A stretch of DNA of 64,000 bases from Amnibacterium endophyticum (GCF_042680685.1 NZ_JBHUEA010000010.1:38451-102450), one strand, 5' to 3'; shown: positions 51,904-60,841, counted from the stretch's first letter. Program-made: numbers and translations. The notes: generated by a model not told the origin, from the letters alone.

Positions 51904-51915
51904 GCCGCCGACGAC
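51868..51915 (+). promoter_or_regulatory. attenuator-like set of alternative hairpins before the FBP gene
   Basis: gtcgtcggcggc (51868-51879) pairs perfectly with gccgccgacgac (51904-51915), flanking the leader-peptide stop codon at 51901-51903. Between them, tccgcc and ggcgg segments can pair with either arm or with each other, giving mutually exclusive stems. A ribosome stalled in the leader would change which stem forms. No T tract follows the last arm. Confidence 0.5.
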
Positions 51916-51972
51916 ACCTCCACCCGTTCCCGCGCGGCTCCGCCGCGCCCGCTCCCGGAAGCGAACACCCGC

Positions 51973-52458
51973 ATGCACGCCCTCGACCGGGCGGGTCTCC
52001 TCACGTCGTTCGTCAACACGACGCGCAAGGAGCTCGCCGACCTGACCCCGCCGGACCTCGACGACCTCGCCTGGGACCGGCTCGACTACCTCGGCTGGCG
52101 CGACCCGAAGCGCGACCGCCGCGCCTACGTCGTCCTGCCCGCCGACGACGGACCGGTCGGGGTGCTGCTGCGCCAGGCCGAGGCCACCGCGCGCACCCGG
52201 GCCCAGTGCTCCTGGTGCCAGGACGTCCGGCTGCCGAACGACGTCGTCTTCTACGCCGCGAAGCGTGCCGGCGCAGCGGGCCGCCGGGGCGACACGGTCG
52301 GGACGCTCGTCTGCCGCGACTTCCAGTGCTCGGCCAACGTGCGCGTCCTCCCGCCCCTCGCCTACACCGGGTTCGACCGGGAGGCGGCGCGCGACGACCG
52401 GATCGTCGAGCTGCAGCTGCGGGCGGCCGGCTTCGCCGCGGCGGTGCTCGGCGGGTGA
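51973..52458 (+). CDS. FBP-domain protein (FusB-like, EF-G-binding type)
   Basis: 161 residues. The C-terminal FBP domain carries a treble-clef zinc finger: CSWC (Cys79, Cys82) and CRDFQC (Cys114, Cys119). The FusB/FusC proteins of staphylococci with this domain bind EF-G and free it from fusidic-acid-stalled ribosomes; actinobacterial homologues are common and mostly untested. Start ATG at 51973 lacks a strong ribosome site. A leader peptide and hairpins precede it; a terminator-like hairpin follows. Confidence 0.87.
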   Translation: MHALDRAGLLTSFVNTTRKELADLTPPDLDDLAWDRLDYLGWRDPKRDRRAYVVLPADDGPVGVLLRQAEATARTRAQCSWCQDVRLPNDVVFYAAKRAGAAGRRGDTVGTLVCRDFQCSANVRVLPPLAYTGFDREAARDDRIVELQLRAAGFAAAVLGG

Positions 52459-52461
52459 CCG

Positions 52462-52493
52462 GCGCCGGGCGGCCCGGGGAGCCGCCCGGGCGC
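52462..52493. terminator. GC-rich hairpin after the FBP gene
   Basis: gcgccgggcggc (52462-52473) and gccgcccgg-g-cgc (52481-52493) pair over 12 bp with one bulged G and a 7-nt loop, 4 nt after the FBP stop and just before the argC -10 region. Likely terminator separating FBP from the arg operon. Confidence 0.6.
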
Positions 52494-52511
52494 GGTCGGT
52501 AGGGTTCCCAG

Positions 52512-53555
52512 GTGGGATTCCGGGTGGCGGTCGCCGGTGCCAGCGGCTACGCGGGCGGCGAGCTGCTCCGCCTGCTCGCCGGGCACCCGGACCTCGACGT
52601 CGTGACGGCGACCGGGCACTCGAGCGCCGGCTCGCGGGTCGGGGACGTGCAGCCGCACCTCGCCTCCTGCGCGGACCTCGTGCTCCAGGAGACGACGCCC
52701 GAGGTGCTCGCGGGCCACGACGTCGTCTTCCTCGCCCTGCCCCACGGGCAGTCGGGCGCGCTCGCCGAGCAGCTGGGCGACGACGTCCTGGTGGTCGACG
52801 CGGGCGCGGACCACCGGTTGGCCGACGAGGCCGACTGGCGGGCCTTCTACCCGGGGCCGTGGCACGGGGCCTGGCCGTACGGCGTGCCCGAGCTGCCGGT
52901 CGCGGGCGGCGCCCAGCGCGACCGCCTCGCGGGGGTGAAGCGGATCGCGGCGCCGGGCTGCAACGCGTCGGCGGTGTCGCTCGCGCTCGCGCCGGCCGTC
53001 GCCGAGGGGCTCGTCGGCCCCGACGACCTCGTGGCGGTGCTCGCCGTCGGGCCTTCCGGCGCCGGCCGCTCGAGCCGCCCCGACCTGTCCGCGAGCGAGC
53101 TGCTCGGCTCCGCCCACGCCTACGCCGTCGGCGGCACGCACCGCCATACGCCCGAGATCCTGCAGAACCTGGCGCAGGTGACCGGGGTGCGCGGCTCCGT
53201 CTCCTTCACGCCGGTGCTCGTGCCGATGGCGCGCGGCATCCTCGCGACCTGCACCGCCCGCCTCGCTCCGGGAGTCGACGAGGCCGCGGTGCGCGCCGCG
53301 TACGAGCGCGCCTACGGCGGCGAGCGGTTCGTCCGGCTGCTGCCGGCCGGCCGCTTCCCGGCGGTGGAGCACGCGCTCGGCGCGAACACGCTGCTGCTCG
53401 GCCTCGCGGTCGACGAGGCGGCGGGCCGGCTGGTCGTCGTCGCGGCGCTCGACAACCTGGTGAAGGGCACGGCCGGCGCCGCGATCCAGTCGGCGAACAT
53501 CGCCCTCGGCCTGCCGGAGTCGGCGGGCCTCCCCATCGACGGAGTGGCCCCATGA
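52512..53555 (+). CDS. argC: N-acetyl-gamma-glutamyl-phosphate reductase
   Basis: 347 residues; NADPH-dependent third step of arginine synthesis. VAVAGASGYAGGELLRLL binds NADPH; the catalytic Cys is in APGCNASAVSLAL (about residue 156). First gene of the arg cluster: TAGGGT (52500-52505) is 6 nt before the GTG, giving a leaderless transcript. No clear ArgR box is seen. ATGA overlap with argJ. Confidence 0.96.
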   Translation: MGFRVAVAGASGYAGGELLRLLAGHPDLDVVTATGHSSAGSRVGDVQPHLASCADLVLQETTPEVLAGHDVVFLALPHGQSGALAEQLGDDVLVVDAGADHRLADEADWRAFYPGPWHGAWPYGVPELPVAGGAQRDRLAGVKRIAAPGCNASAVSLALAPAVAEGLVGPDDLVAVLAVGPSGAGRSSRPDLSASELLGSAHAYAVGGTHRHTPEILQNLAQVTGVRGSVSFTPVLVPMARGILATCTARLAPGVDEAAVRAAYERAYGGERFVRLLPAGRFPAVEHALGANTLLLGLAVDEAAGRLVVVAALDNLVKGTAGAAIQSANIALGLPESAGLPIDGVAP

Positions 53556-54703
53556 GCGTGACCGCAGCTGCAGGCTTCGAGGCGGCGGGGGTCGAGGCGG
53601 GGCTGCGCAGCGGCCCGGGCCCGGACGTCGCCCTCGTCGTGAACCGCGGTCCGTCCGCGTCGGCCGCGGCCGTGTTCACGAGCAACCGCTGCACCGCGAA
53701 CCCGATCATGTGGAGCAAGCAGGTCATCACCGACGGGGTCGTGTCGGCGATCGTGCTGAACGCCGGCGGGGCGAACTGCTACACGGGGATGCTCGGGTTC
53801 CAGACGACCCACGAGACCGCGGAGGCCGCCGGTCGGGCGCTCGACCTCTCCCCGGGCGACGTGCTCGTCTGCTCGACGGGGCTGATCGGGGAGCAGCTCG
53901 ACTCCACGAAGATGGTGAGCGCGGTCGGCCGCGCCGCCGAGGCGCTCTCGGCCGACGGCGGCGAGCGGGCCGCGCGGGCGATCATGACGACGGACACCCG
54001 GCCGAAGCAGGCGGTGCGCACCGGTGGCGGCTGGACGATCGGCGGCATGGCGAAGGGCGCCGGCATGCTCGCGCCCGGCCTCGCCACGATGCTCGTCGTC
54101 ATCACGACCGACGCGGACCTCGAGTCCGCCGACCTCGACGCCGCGCTGCGCACGGCGACCCGCGTCACCTTCGACCGGCTCGACTCCGACGGCTGCATGT
54201 CGACGAACGACCAGGTGACGCTCCTCGCGTCGGGTGCGAGCGGCGTCGCGCCGGACCTGGCCGCGTTCACCGCGGCCCTCACCGACCTGTGCCGCGACCT
54301 CGTGGTGCAGCTGCAGTCGGACGCGGAGGGCGCCGCGCACGACGTCACGATCGAGGTGCGCTCCGCGGCCAGCGAGGAGGACGCCGTCGAGGTCGCCCGC
54401 GCGATCGCCCGCAGCAACCTGTTCAAGGCCGCGGTGTTCGGCAACGACCCCAACTGGGGCCGGGTCCTCGCGGCCGTCGGCACGACGTCCGCCGCCTTCG
54501 ACCCGTTCGGCATCGACGTCGCGATGAACGGGGTGCGGGTCTGCCGGGCGGGCCAGCCGGACCAGCCGCGCGACCTCGTGGACCTGACCGATCGGGCGGT
54601 GTCCGTCGTCGTCGACCTGCACGCGGGGCTCGACGCGGCGACGCTCTGGACGAACGACCTCACGCACGACTACGTGCACGAGAACTCGGCCTACTCGTCG
54701 TGA
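53552..54703 (+). CDS. argJ: bifunctional ornithine acetyltransferase/N-acetylglutamate synthase
   Basis: 383 residues; recycles the acetyl group between ornithine and glutamate. The self-cleavage site is GMLAPGLATML with nucleophile Thr179; VLNAGGANCYTG and GMAKGAGM are conserved. Cleaved into two chains in the family. Overlaps argC and argB by 4 bp each. Confidence 0.96.
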   Translation: MSVTAAAGFEAAGVEAGLRSGPGPDVALVVNRGPSASAAAVFTSNRCTANPIMWSKQVITDGVVSAIVLNAGGANCYTGMLGFQTTHETAEAAGRALDLSPGDVLVCSTGLIGEQLDSTKMVSAVGRAAEALSADGGERAARAIMTTDTRPKQAVRTGGGWTIGGMAKGAGMLAPGLATMLVVITTDADLESADLDAALRTATRVTFDRLDSDGCMSTNDQVTLLASGASGVAPDLAAFTAALTDLCRDLVVQLQSDAEGAAHDVTIEVRSAASEEDAVEVARAIARSNLFKAAVFGNDPNWGRVLAAVGTTSAAFDPFGIDVAMNGVRVCRAGQPDQPRDLVDLTDRAVSVVVDLHAGLDAATLWTNDLTHDYVHENSAYSS

Positions 54704-55599
54704 GCCTGCCCGTCCAGACGACGACGCCGGAGGAGGCGGCCGCCAAGGCGGCCGTGCTCGTCGAGTCCCTCCCGTGGATCACGCGGTTCGCCGGGCGCGT
54801 GATCGTCGTCAAGTTCGGCGGCAACGCGATGGTCAGCCCCGAGCTGACGGCCGCCTTCGCGGAGGACGTCGTCTTCCTCCGCACGGTCGGCGTCCGGCCC
54901 GTGGTGGTGCACGGCGGGGGGCCGCAGATCAGCGCGATGCTCACCCGGCTCGGGATCGAGAGCGAGTTCCGCGGCGGCTACCGGGTGACGACCCCCGAGG
55001 TGATGGAGGTCGTCCGGATGGTGCTGACCGGGCAGGTGAGCCGCGACCTCGTCGGGGCTATCAACCTGCACGGCCCGCTGGCGACCGCGATCTCGGGCGA
55101 GGACGGCGGCCTGTTCAGCGGCCGGCGCCGCACGGCCCTCGTCGACGGCGTCGAGACGGACCTCGGCCGGGTCGGGGACGTGGTCGCGGTCGACCCGACC
55201 GCCGTGGTCGCCCAGCTCGACGCCGGCGGCATCCCGGTCGTCTCGACGATCGCGCCGGACGCGGACGCGCCGGGGGAGTCGTTGAACGTGAACGCGGACA
55301 GCGCCGCCGCGGCGCTCGCAGTGGCGCTCGGCGCCGAGAAGCTGGTCGTGCTCACCGACGTCCCCGGCCTCTACGCGGACTGGCCCGACCGCGACTCCCT
55401 GGTCTCCAGCATCGGCACGACCGAGCTCGCGGCGATGCTGCCGTCGCTCGAGTCGGGCATGATCCCCAAGATGACGGCGTGCCTCGAGGCGGTCGAGGGC
55501 GGCGTCCCCAAGGCGGCGGTGATCGACGGGCGGGTGCCGCACTCGGTCCTGCTCGAGGTCTTCACCGGCAGCGGCATCGGCACGGAGGTGGTCCCATGA
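54700..55599 (+). CDS. argB: acetylglutamate kinase
   Basis: 299 residues of the amino-acid kinase family; second step of arginine synthesis. VIVVKFGGNAM at the N-terminus, VVVHGGGPQIS, GTDVPGL-type nucleotide loop LTDVPGLYADWPD, and SGMIPKMTACL. An N-terminal helix of about 20 residues precedes the core, as in arginine-feedback-inhibited hexameric enzymes. GTGA and ATGA overlaps with its neighbours. Confidence 0.96.
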   Translation: MSLPVQTTTPEEAAAKAAVLVESLPWITRFAGRVIVVKFGGNAMVSPELTAAFAEDVVFLRTVGVRPVVVHGGGPQISAMLTRLGIESEFRGGYRVTTPEVMEVVRMVLTGQVSRDLVGAINLHGPLATAISGEDGGLFSGRRRTALVDGVETDLGRVGDVVAVDPTAVVAQLDAGGIPVVSTIAPDADAPGESLNVNADSAAAALAVALGAEKLVVLTDVPGLYADWPDRDSLVSSIGTTELAAMLPSLESGMIPKMTACLEAVEGGVPKAAVIDGRVPHSVLLEVFTGSGIGTEVVP

Positions 55600-56780
55600 C
55601 GGACGTGCAGCAGCGGGCGGGCTGGCGGGAGCGCCACGCCCACGACCTGATGGGCAGCTACGCGCCGCCGCTGCGCCTGCTCGAGCGCGGCGAGGGCTGC
55701 TGGGTGTGGGACGACGAGGGCACCCGGTACCTCGACTTCCTCGGCGGCATCGCGGTGAACTCCCTCGGTCACGCCCACCCCGTGGTGCTCACCGCGATCG
55801 CGGAGCAGGCCGCGCGGTTCGTGCACGTCTCCAACTACTTCGCCTCCGCGCCGCAGCTCGGGCTCGCCGAGCGGCTGAAGCGGATCACGGGCGCGGGGGA
55901 GGAGGGCCGGGTCTACTTCGGCAACTCCGGCGCCGAGGCGAACGAGGCCGCCTTCAAGCTCGCGCGCCGCACCGGGCGACCGCGGATCCTCGCCCTGAAG
56001 AACGCGTTCCACGGCCGCACGATGGGCGCGCTCGCCCTCACCGGCAAGCCGGCGATGCAGCAGCCGTTCCTGCCGCTGCCCGGCGGCGTCGAGCACCTCG
56101 ACTCGACGGTGGAGGCGCTGCGGCAGGCGATGCGGGACGACGTCGCGGCCCTGGTCGTCGAGCCGATCAAGGGCGAGACCGGCGTGGTGCCGCTGCCCGA
56201 GGGCTACCTGCGGGAGGCGCGGGAACTCACCCGCGAGTACGGCGCCCTGCTGGTCGTCGACGAGATCCAGACCGGCGTCGGGCGCACGGGGGCCTGGTTC
56301 GACTACCAGCACGAGGGGGTGCTGCCCGACGCGGTGACGATCGCCAAGGGCATCGCGGGCGGGGTGCCGCTCGGCGCGATGGTGACGTTCGGCGCGGCGA
56401 GCGGCCTGCTGCAGCGCGGCGACCACGGCAGCACCTTCGGCGGCAACGCGCTCGCGGCCGCGACGGCGAACGCCGTGCTCGACGAGATCGAGCGCGCCGA
56501 CCTGATCGGCAACGCCGCGCGCCGCGGCGAGCAGCTCCGCACCGCGGTGACGCGGATGGGCTCGTCCCTCGTCACCGAGGTCCGCGGCCGCGGCCTGCTG
56601 ATCGGCGTCGGCACCGTCGACGGCGCGGCGCCCGCGATCGCGGCGGCGGCGCTCGAGCGGGGCCTGATCGTGAACCCGATCAACCCGACCTCGGTGCGGA
56701 TCGCGCCGCCGCTGATCGTCGGCGACGCGGAGGTCGACTTCTTCACCGAGGTCTTCGGGGCGGCGCTCGCCGCGGCCTGA
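55596..56780 (+). CDS. argD: acetylornithine aminotransferase
   Basis: 394-residue class III PLP aminotransferase. PLP Lys near residue 251 in VTIAKGIAGGVPLG, VVDEIQTGVGRTG, YFGNSGAEANEAAFK and the HGRTMGALALTGK region. May also serve as succinyl-diaminopimelate aminotransferase, as in some bacteria. Overlaps argB; an 8-bp hairpin follows. Confidence 0.95.
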   Translation: MTDVQQRAGWRERHAHDLMGSYAPPLRLLERGEGCWVWDDEGTRYLDFLGGIAVNSLGHAHPVVLTAIAEQAARFVHVSNYFASAPQLGLAERLKRITGAGEEGRVYFGNSGAEANEAAFKLARRTGRPRILALKNAFHGRTMGALALTGKPAMQQPFLPLPGGVEHLDSTVEALRQAMRDDVAALVVEPIKGETGVVPLPEGYLREARELTREYGALLVVDEIQTGVGRTGAWFDYQHEGVLPDAVTIAKGIAGGVPLGAMVTFGAASGLLQRGDHGSTFGGNALAAATANAVLDEIERADLIGNAARRGEQLRTAVTRMGSSLVTEVRGRGLLIGVGTVDGAAPAIAAAALERGLIVNPINPTSVRIAPPLIVGDAEVDFFTEVFGAALAAA

Positions 56781-56800
56781 CCGGCCCGACGCGGCCGGTC
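56779..56800 (+). terminator. hairpin at the argD end
   Basis: gaccggcc (56779-56786) and ggccggtc (56793-56800) form a perfect 8-bp stem with a 6-nt loop, overlapping the argD stop. It may end the argCJBD message before the SGNH hydrolase gene. Confidence 0.5.
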
Positions 56801-56828
56801 CCGAGACGGCGAGGGGCATCATCGTGCG

Positions 56829-57560
56829 ATGAGCTCGTCGCGACCACGCCGGCTGACCCGACGCGCGGGGCTGGCCGCCGCCGCCGGCCTGCTCGCCGGG
56901 GCGGGGGCGGTCGCCGCACGGCCGGCCGGCCCGGCCGTCGACTCCGCCGCCGCGGCCGTGCTCCCGCCCGCACCGGCGGACGGGATGCGGGGCCCGAGCA
57001 TGTTCGTGCTCGGCGACTCGTGGGCCGCGGGCCTGCACGCGGACCCGGACGACGCGCTCGGGCAGGTGGCCGCTCGGGTGCTCCGCTCCTCGGTCCGGGT
57101 CGACGCGATCTCGGGCACGGGCTACCTCAACCCCGCCGGCGCGAGGACGTACCCGGACCGCGCGGCAGCGGCGCACGGCGACGAGCAGCTCGTGGTCGTC
57201 CAGGGCGGCAGCAACGACGGCTCCCAGGACCTGGACGCGCTCGCGGGCGCCGTCCGCGAGACGGTGGCACGCCTGCAGTCCGGCTTCCCCGGCGCGGCGC
57301 TCGTCCTGCTCGGGCCCGGGCCGGACCCGCTGCCGGTCACCTCCGGCCAGCGCCGCGTCGACGAGATCATCGCGGGCGCGGCGAAGGCGATCGGCGTGCC
57401 GTACGTGTCGATGCTGCAGCAGGACTGGATCCCCGAGGACCGGGCGGACGCGGTCATCGACCCGGCGACCGCGCACCCGACCCCGCAGGGCCAGGAGTAC
57501 CTCGGCATCCGGCTCGCGGCCGCGCTGCACCTCGTCGTGCCCGAGGTCGTCAGCGCCTGA
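56829..57560 (+). CDS. exported SGNH/GDSL-type hydrolase
   Basis: 243 residues. N-terminal basic twin-arginine-like signal (RRLTRRAGLAAAAGLLAG) and an Ala-rich cleavage region, then an SGNH core: block I LGDSWAAG (Ser64), block II Gly in GTGYLNPAG, block III GGSND, block V HPTPQG. Substrate unknown; cell-surface ester hydrolase likely. It lies between argD and argF, unrelated to arginine, with a hairpin upstream and its own possible -10 (CATCAT, 56817-56822). Confidence 0.87.
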   Translation: MSSSRPRRLTRRAGLAAAAGLLAGAGAVAARPAGPAVDSAAAAVLPPAPADGMRGPSMFVLGDSWAAGLHADPDDALGQVAARVLRSSVRVDAISGTGYLNPAGARTYPDRAAAAHGDEQLVVVQGGSNDGSQDLDALAGAVRETVARLQSGFPGAALVLLGPGPDPLPVTSGQRRVDEIIAGAAKAIGVPYVSMLQQDWIPEDRADAVIDPATAHPTPQGQEYLGIRLAAALHLVVPEVVSA

Positions 57561-57645
57561 TCGGGCGAGCGGCGGCCGATTTCAGGCGCCCGGCTCGCGC
57601 CCCTAGCCTGGCTCCTCCCGCCACCGACCGAGGAGCCCGACCCGC

Positions 57646-58569
57646 ATGACCCGTCACTTCCTCCGCGACGACGACCTGAGCCCCGCCGAGCAGGCCGAGG
57701 TGCTGGACCTCGCCGCCGCGATGAAGGCGGACCGCTGGGGCCGGCGCCCGCTCGAGGGCCCGCAGACGGTCGCGGTGATCTTCGACAAGTCGTCGACGCG
57801 CACCCGGGTCAGCTTCGCCGTCGGGGTCGCCGACCTCGGCGGTAGCCCGCTGATCATCTCGACCGCCAGCAGCCAGCTCGGCGGCAAGGAGACGCCCGCG
57901 GACACCGCCCGCGTGCTGGAGCGGATGGTCGCCGCGATCGTCTGGCGCACCTACGCCCAGTCCGGCCTCGAGGAGATGGCTGCCGGCACGCGCGTGCCGG
58001 TGGTGAACGCGCTCTCCGACGACTTCCACCCGTGCCAGCTGCTCGCCGACCTGCTCACGATCCGGGAGCACAAGGGGGAGCTCGCGGGGCTCACCGTCGC
58101 CTTCGTCGGCGACGGCGCCGACAACATGGTCCACAGCTACCTGCTCGCCTGCACCACCGCCGGCATGCACGTGCGGGTCGGCTTCCCGGAGGCGTACGCG
58201 CCGTCGGAGGCCGTGGTCGCCGACGCGCGGCGCATCGCCGAGGGCACCGGCGGCTCCGTCGTGCTCACCCACGACCCCGAGGCGGCGGTCGCGGGCGCCG
58301 ACGTCGTCGTGACGGACACCTGGGTGTCGATGGGCCGCGAGGACGAGAAGGCCGTCCGCATCGAGGCGCTCTCGGGCTACCAGGTGACCGAGGCGCTGAT
58401 GGCGGCCGCGAAGGACGACGCCGTGTTCCTGCACTGCCTGCCCGCCGACCGCGGCTACGAGGTCGCGCCCGAGGTGATCGACGGGCCGCGCAGCGTGATC
58501 TGGGACGAGGCGGAGAACCGGCTGCACGCCCAGAAGGCGCTGCTGGCCTGGCTGCTCGAGCGCGCCTGA
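57646..58569 (+). CDS. argF: ornithine carbamoyltransferase
   Basis: 307 residues. Carbamoyl-phosphate motif STRTR at residues 50-54, HPCQLLADL, and the ornithine/citrulline motif HCLPADRGYEV. Promoter -10 TAGCCT at 57604-57609; GAGGAG at 57630-57635 serves the ATG 10 nt on, so this gene has its own leadered mRNA. argH is 59 bp downstream; argR and argG, often between them in actinobacteria, are absent here. Confidence 0.97.
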   Translation: MTRHFLRDDDLSPAEQAEVLDLAAAMKADRWGRRPLEGPQTVAVIFDKSSTRTRVSFAVGVADLGGSPLIISTASSQLGGKETPADTARVLERMVAAIVWRTYAQSGLEEMAAGTRVPVVNALSDDFHPCQLLADLLTIREHKGELAGLTVAFVGDGADNMVHSYLLACTTAGMHVRVGFPEAYAPSEAVVADARRIAEGTGGSVVLTHDPEAAVAGADVVVTDTWVSMGREDEKAVRIEALSGYQVTEALMAAAKDDAVFLHCLPADRGYEVAPEVIDGPRSVIWDEAENRLHAQKALLAWLLERA

Positions 58570-58628
58570 CCGGGCCGAGCCGCGAGGCGGACCGGGCCGA
58601 CGGGGCGCTCAGTACGCTGGAGGACGAC

Positions 58629-60053
58629 ATGAGCGACCAGGGCCACGCGACCAACGCCGGATCACTGTGGGGCGGCCGGTTCGCCGAGGGCCCGTCGGAC
58701 GCCCTCGCGGCGCTCTCGCGCTCCACGCACTTCGACTGGGCGCTCGCGCCCTACGACCTCGCGGGGTCGAGGGCGCACGCCGCGGCGCTCGCGGCGGCCG
58801 GCCTGCTCACGGCGGAGGACGAGGCCGCGATCACCGCCGCGCTCGAGCGGATCGGGGAGCGCGTCGCCGACGGCTCGCTCACGCCGGCTCCCGACGACGA
58901 GGACGTGCACGCGGCGCTCGAGCAGGCGCTCATCGCCGAGGCGGGGCCGGAGCTCGGCGGCCGGCTGCGCGCGGGCCGCAGCCGCAACGACCAGATCGCC
59001 ACGCTGATCCGCCTCTACCTGCGCGACCACGCCCGGGTCATCGGCCTCGCCGTCACCGACCTCGTCGACGCGCTGGCGAGCCAGGCGGAGGCCCACCCGG
59101 AGGCGATCCTCCCCGGCCGCACGCACCTCCAGCACGCGCAGCCGGTGCTGCTCGCGCACCACCTGCTGGCGCACGCCTGGCCGCTGGTGCGGGACCTCGA
59201 CCGGCTCGGCGACTGGGCCCGCCGCGCGGACGCCTCGCCGTACGGCTCCGGCGCGCTCGCGGGCAGCAGCCTCGGGCTCGACGACGACCTCGTCGCGCAG
59301 CGCCTCGGGTTCTCCCGCACGGTCGAGAACTCGATCGACGGCACCGCCGCCCGGGACGTGGTCGCCGAGTTCGCCTTCGTCGCCGCGATGATCGGGGTCG
59401 ACCTCTCCCGCCTGGCGGAGGACGTGATCCTCTGGTCGACCCGCGACGTCGGCTTCGCCCGGCTGCACGACTCCTGGTCGACCGGGTCGTCGATCATGCC
59501 GCAGAAGAAGAACCCCGACATCGCCGAGCTCGCGCGCGGCAAGGCGGGCCGGCTCGTCGGCGACCTCACGGGGCTGCTCACGACGTTGAAGGGCCTGCCG
59601 CTCGCGTACAACCGCGACCTGCAGGAGGACAAGGAGCCGGTCTTCGACCAGGTCTCGACCCTCGAGGTGCTGCTGCCCGCGGTGACGGGCCTGGTCGCCA
59701 CCCTCCGGTTCGACGTCGAGCGGATGGCGGCGTCCGCCCCCGAGGGCTTCTCGCTCGCCACCGATGTCGCCGAGTGGCTGGTGCGGGAGGGCACGCCCTT
59801 CCGCGACGCGCACGAGATCACCGGTGCGCTCGTGGCCGCCGCGGAGGCGCGCGGCACGGACCTCGACGGCCTGACCGACGAGGAGATGGCGGCGGTGTCG
59901 CCCTCGCTCACCCCGGAGGTGCGGCGGGTCCTCACCGTCGAGGGCTCGGTCGCGAGCCGCACGGGCCGCAGCGGCACCGCGCCGGAGCGGGTGCGCGAGC
60001 AGCTCGCGAGCCTCACGCGGCAGGCCCGCGCCGCGAAGGAGCGCCTGCCGTGA
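58629..60053 (+). CDS. argH: argininosuccinate lyase
   Basis: 474 residues; last step of arginine synthesis. N-terminal LWGGRFAEGPSDAL, RNDQIATLIRLYLRD, and the fumarase-superfamily signature GSSIMPQKKNPD near residue 290. GGAGG (58619-58623) is 5 nt before the ATG; TACGCT (58613-58618) just upstream is a possible extra -10. The stop overlaps the next small gene by 4 bp. Confidence 0.97.
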   Translation: MSDQGHATNAGSLWGGRFAEGPSDALAALSRSTHFDWALAPYDLAGSRAHAAALAAAGLLTAEDEAAITAALERIGERVADGSLTPAPDDEDVHAALEQALIAEAGPELGGRLRAGRSRNDQIATLIRLYLRDHARVIGLAVTDLVDALASQAEAHPEAILPGRTHLQHAQPVLLAHHLLAHAWPLVRDLDRLGDWARRADASPYGSGALAGSSLGLDDDLVAQRLGFSRTVENSIDGTAARDVVAEFAFVAAMIGVDLSRLAEDVILWSTRDVGFARLHDSWSTGSSIMPQKKNPDIAELARGKAGRLVGDLTGLLTTLKGLPLAYNRDLQEDKEPVFDQVSTLEVLLPAVTGLVATLRFDVERMAASAPEGFSLATDVAEWLVREGTPFRDAHEITGALVAAAEARGTDLDGLTDEEMAAVSPSLTPEVRRVLTVEGSVASRTGRSGTAPERVREQLASLTRQARAAKERLP

Positions 60054-60190
60054 GCGAGCGGCCGCGCCGCGACCCCGGCCCGGCGTGGCTCGTCCGCGCC
60101 GTGGTCGTCGTGGCGGTCCTCGTCGTGGTCGCCGCGCTCGTCGTCACGATCGCGACCGGGACGCTCTTCACGACGCCGAACGGGCGGTGA
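60050..60190 (+). CDS. small single-span membrane protein
   Basis: 46 residues: a charged N-terminus (MSERPRRDPGPAW), one hydrophobic helix of about 22 residues rich in Val/Ala, and a short outside tail ending TTPNGR. It overlaps both argH (GTGA) and mpg (GTGA) by 4 bp, strong evidence that it is translated. Not recognised; no function proposed. Confidence 0.65.
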   Translation: MSERPRRDPGPAWLVRAVVVVAVLVVVAALVVTIATGTLFTTPNGR

Positions 60191-60825
60191 TCGACCGCGC
60201 GCTGCTCGCGCGGCCCGCGCTGGAGGCGGCGCCGCTGCTGCTCGGCGCCGTCCTCACGCGCACGACGGACGACGGCCCGGTCGCCGTCCGGCTCACCGAG
60301 GTGGAGGCGTACGGGGGAGCGGAGGACCCGGGCTCCCACGCCTTCCGCGGCGAGCGCCCCCGCAACCGGGCGATGTTCGGTCCGCCGGGGCACCTCTACG
60401 CGTACTTCACCTACGGGATGCACACCTGCGCGAACGTCGTCTGCGGGCCCGAGGGGGCGGCGAGCGCGGTCCTGCTGCGCGCGGGCGAGGTCGTCGCCGG
60501 GCACGACCTCGCGCTCCGGCGGCGCGGGGGAGCGCGGGACCGGGACCTGGCCCGGGGGCCCGCGAGGCTCGTCGTCGCGCTCGGCATCGCGCTCGCCGAC
60601 GACGGCGCCGACCTGCTCGGCGGCGGCGGCTGGTCGCTCGACCCCGCCCCGGAGCCGGCCGAGGCCGTGCGGGGGCCGCGCGTCGGGGTCGCCGGCGACG
60701 GCGGCGACGGCGGCCGCTTCCCGTGGCGGTTCTGGATCGACGGCGACCCGACCGTCTCCGCCTACCGGCCGGGCGGCCGCAGACGACCGGCGGGGGCCGC
60801 CCGCGGTCCCGGCGCCGCGCGGTAG
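60187..60825 (+). CDS. mpg: DNA-3-methyladenine glycosylase (AAG/Mpg type)
   Basis: 212-residue alkyladenine glycosylase. LTEVEAYGGAEDPGSHAFRG holds the catalytic Glu, then RNRAMFGPPGHLYAYFTYGMHTCANVVC, standard for the family; a glycine-rich loop (DGGDGG) and a basic Arg/Pro/Gly tail are extra. The argH-mpg-tyrS order is common in actinobacteria. Different fold from the AlkA-like enzyme at 26.0 kb, so the genome has two alkylation glycosylases. Confidence 0.93.
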   Translation: MIDRALLARPALEAAPLLLGAVLTRTTDDGPVAVRLTEVEAYGGAEDPGSHAFRGERPRNRAMFGPPGHLYAYFTYGMHTCANVVCGPEGAASAVLLRAGEVVAGHDLALRRRGGARDRDLARGPARLVVALGIALADDGADLLGGGGWSLDPAPEPAEAVRGPRVGVAGDGGDGGRFPWRFWIDGDPTVSAYRPGGRRRPAGAARGPGAAR

Positions 60826-60841
60826 CCGGCTCGGGCGCGGG

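Noticed and set aside
48969..52028. Over 1,000-codon minus-strand frame across pheT
   Set aside because: Antisense shadow of pheT; no recognisable motif, biased composition.
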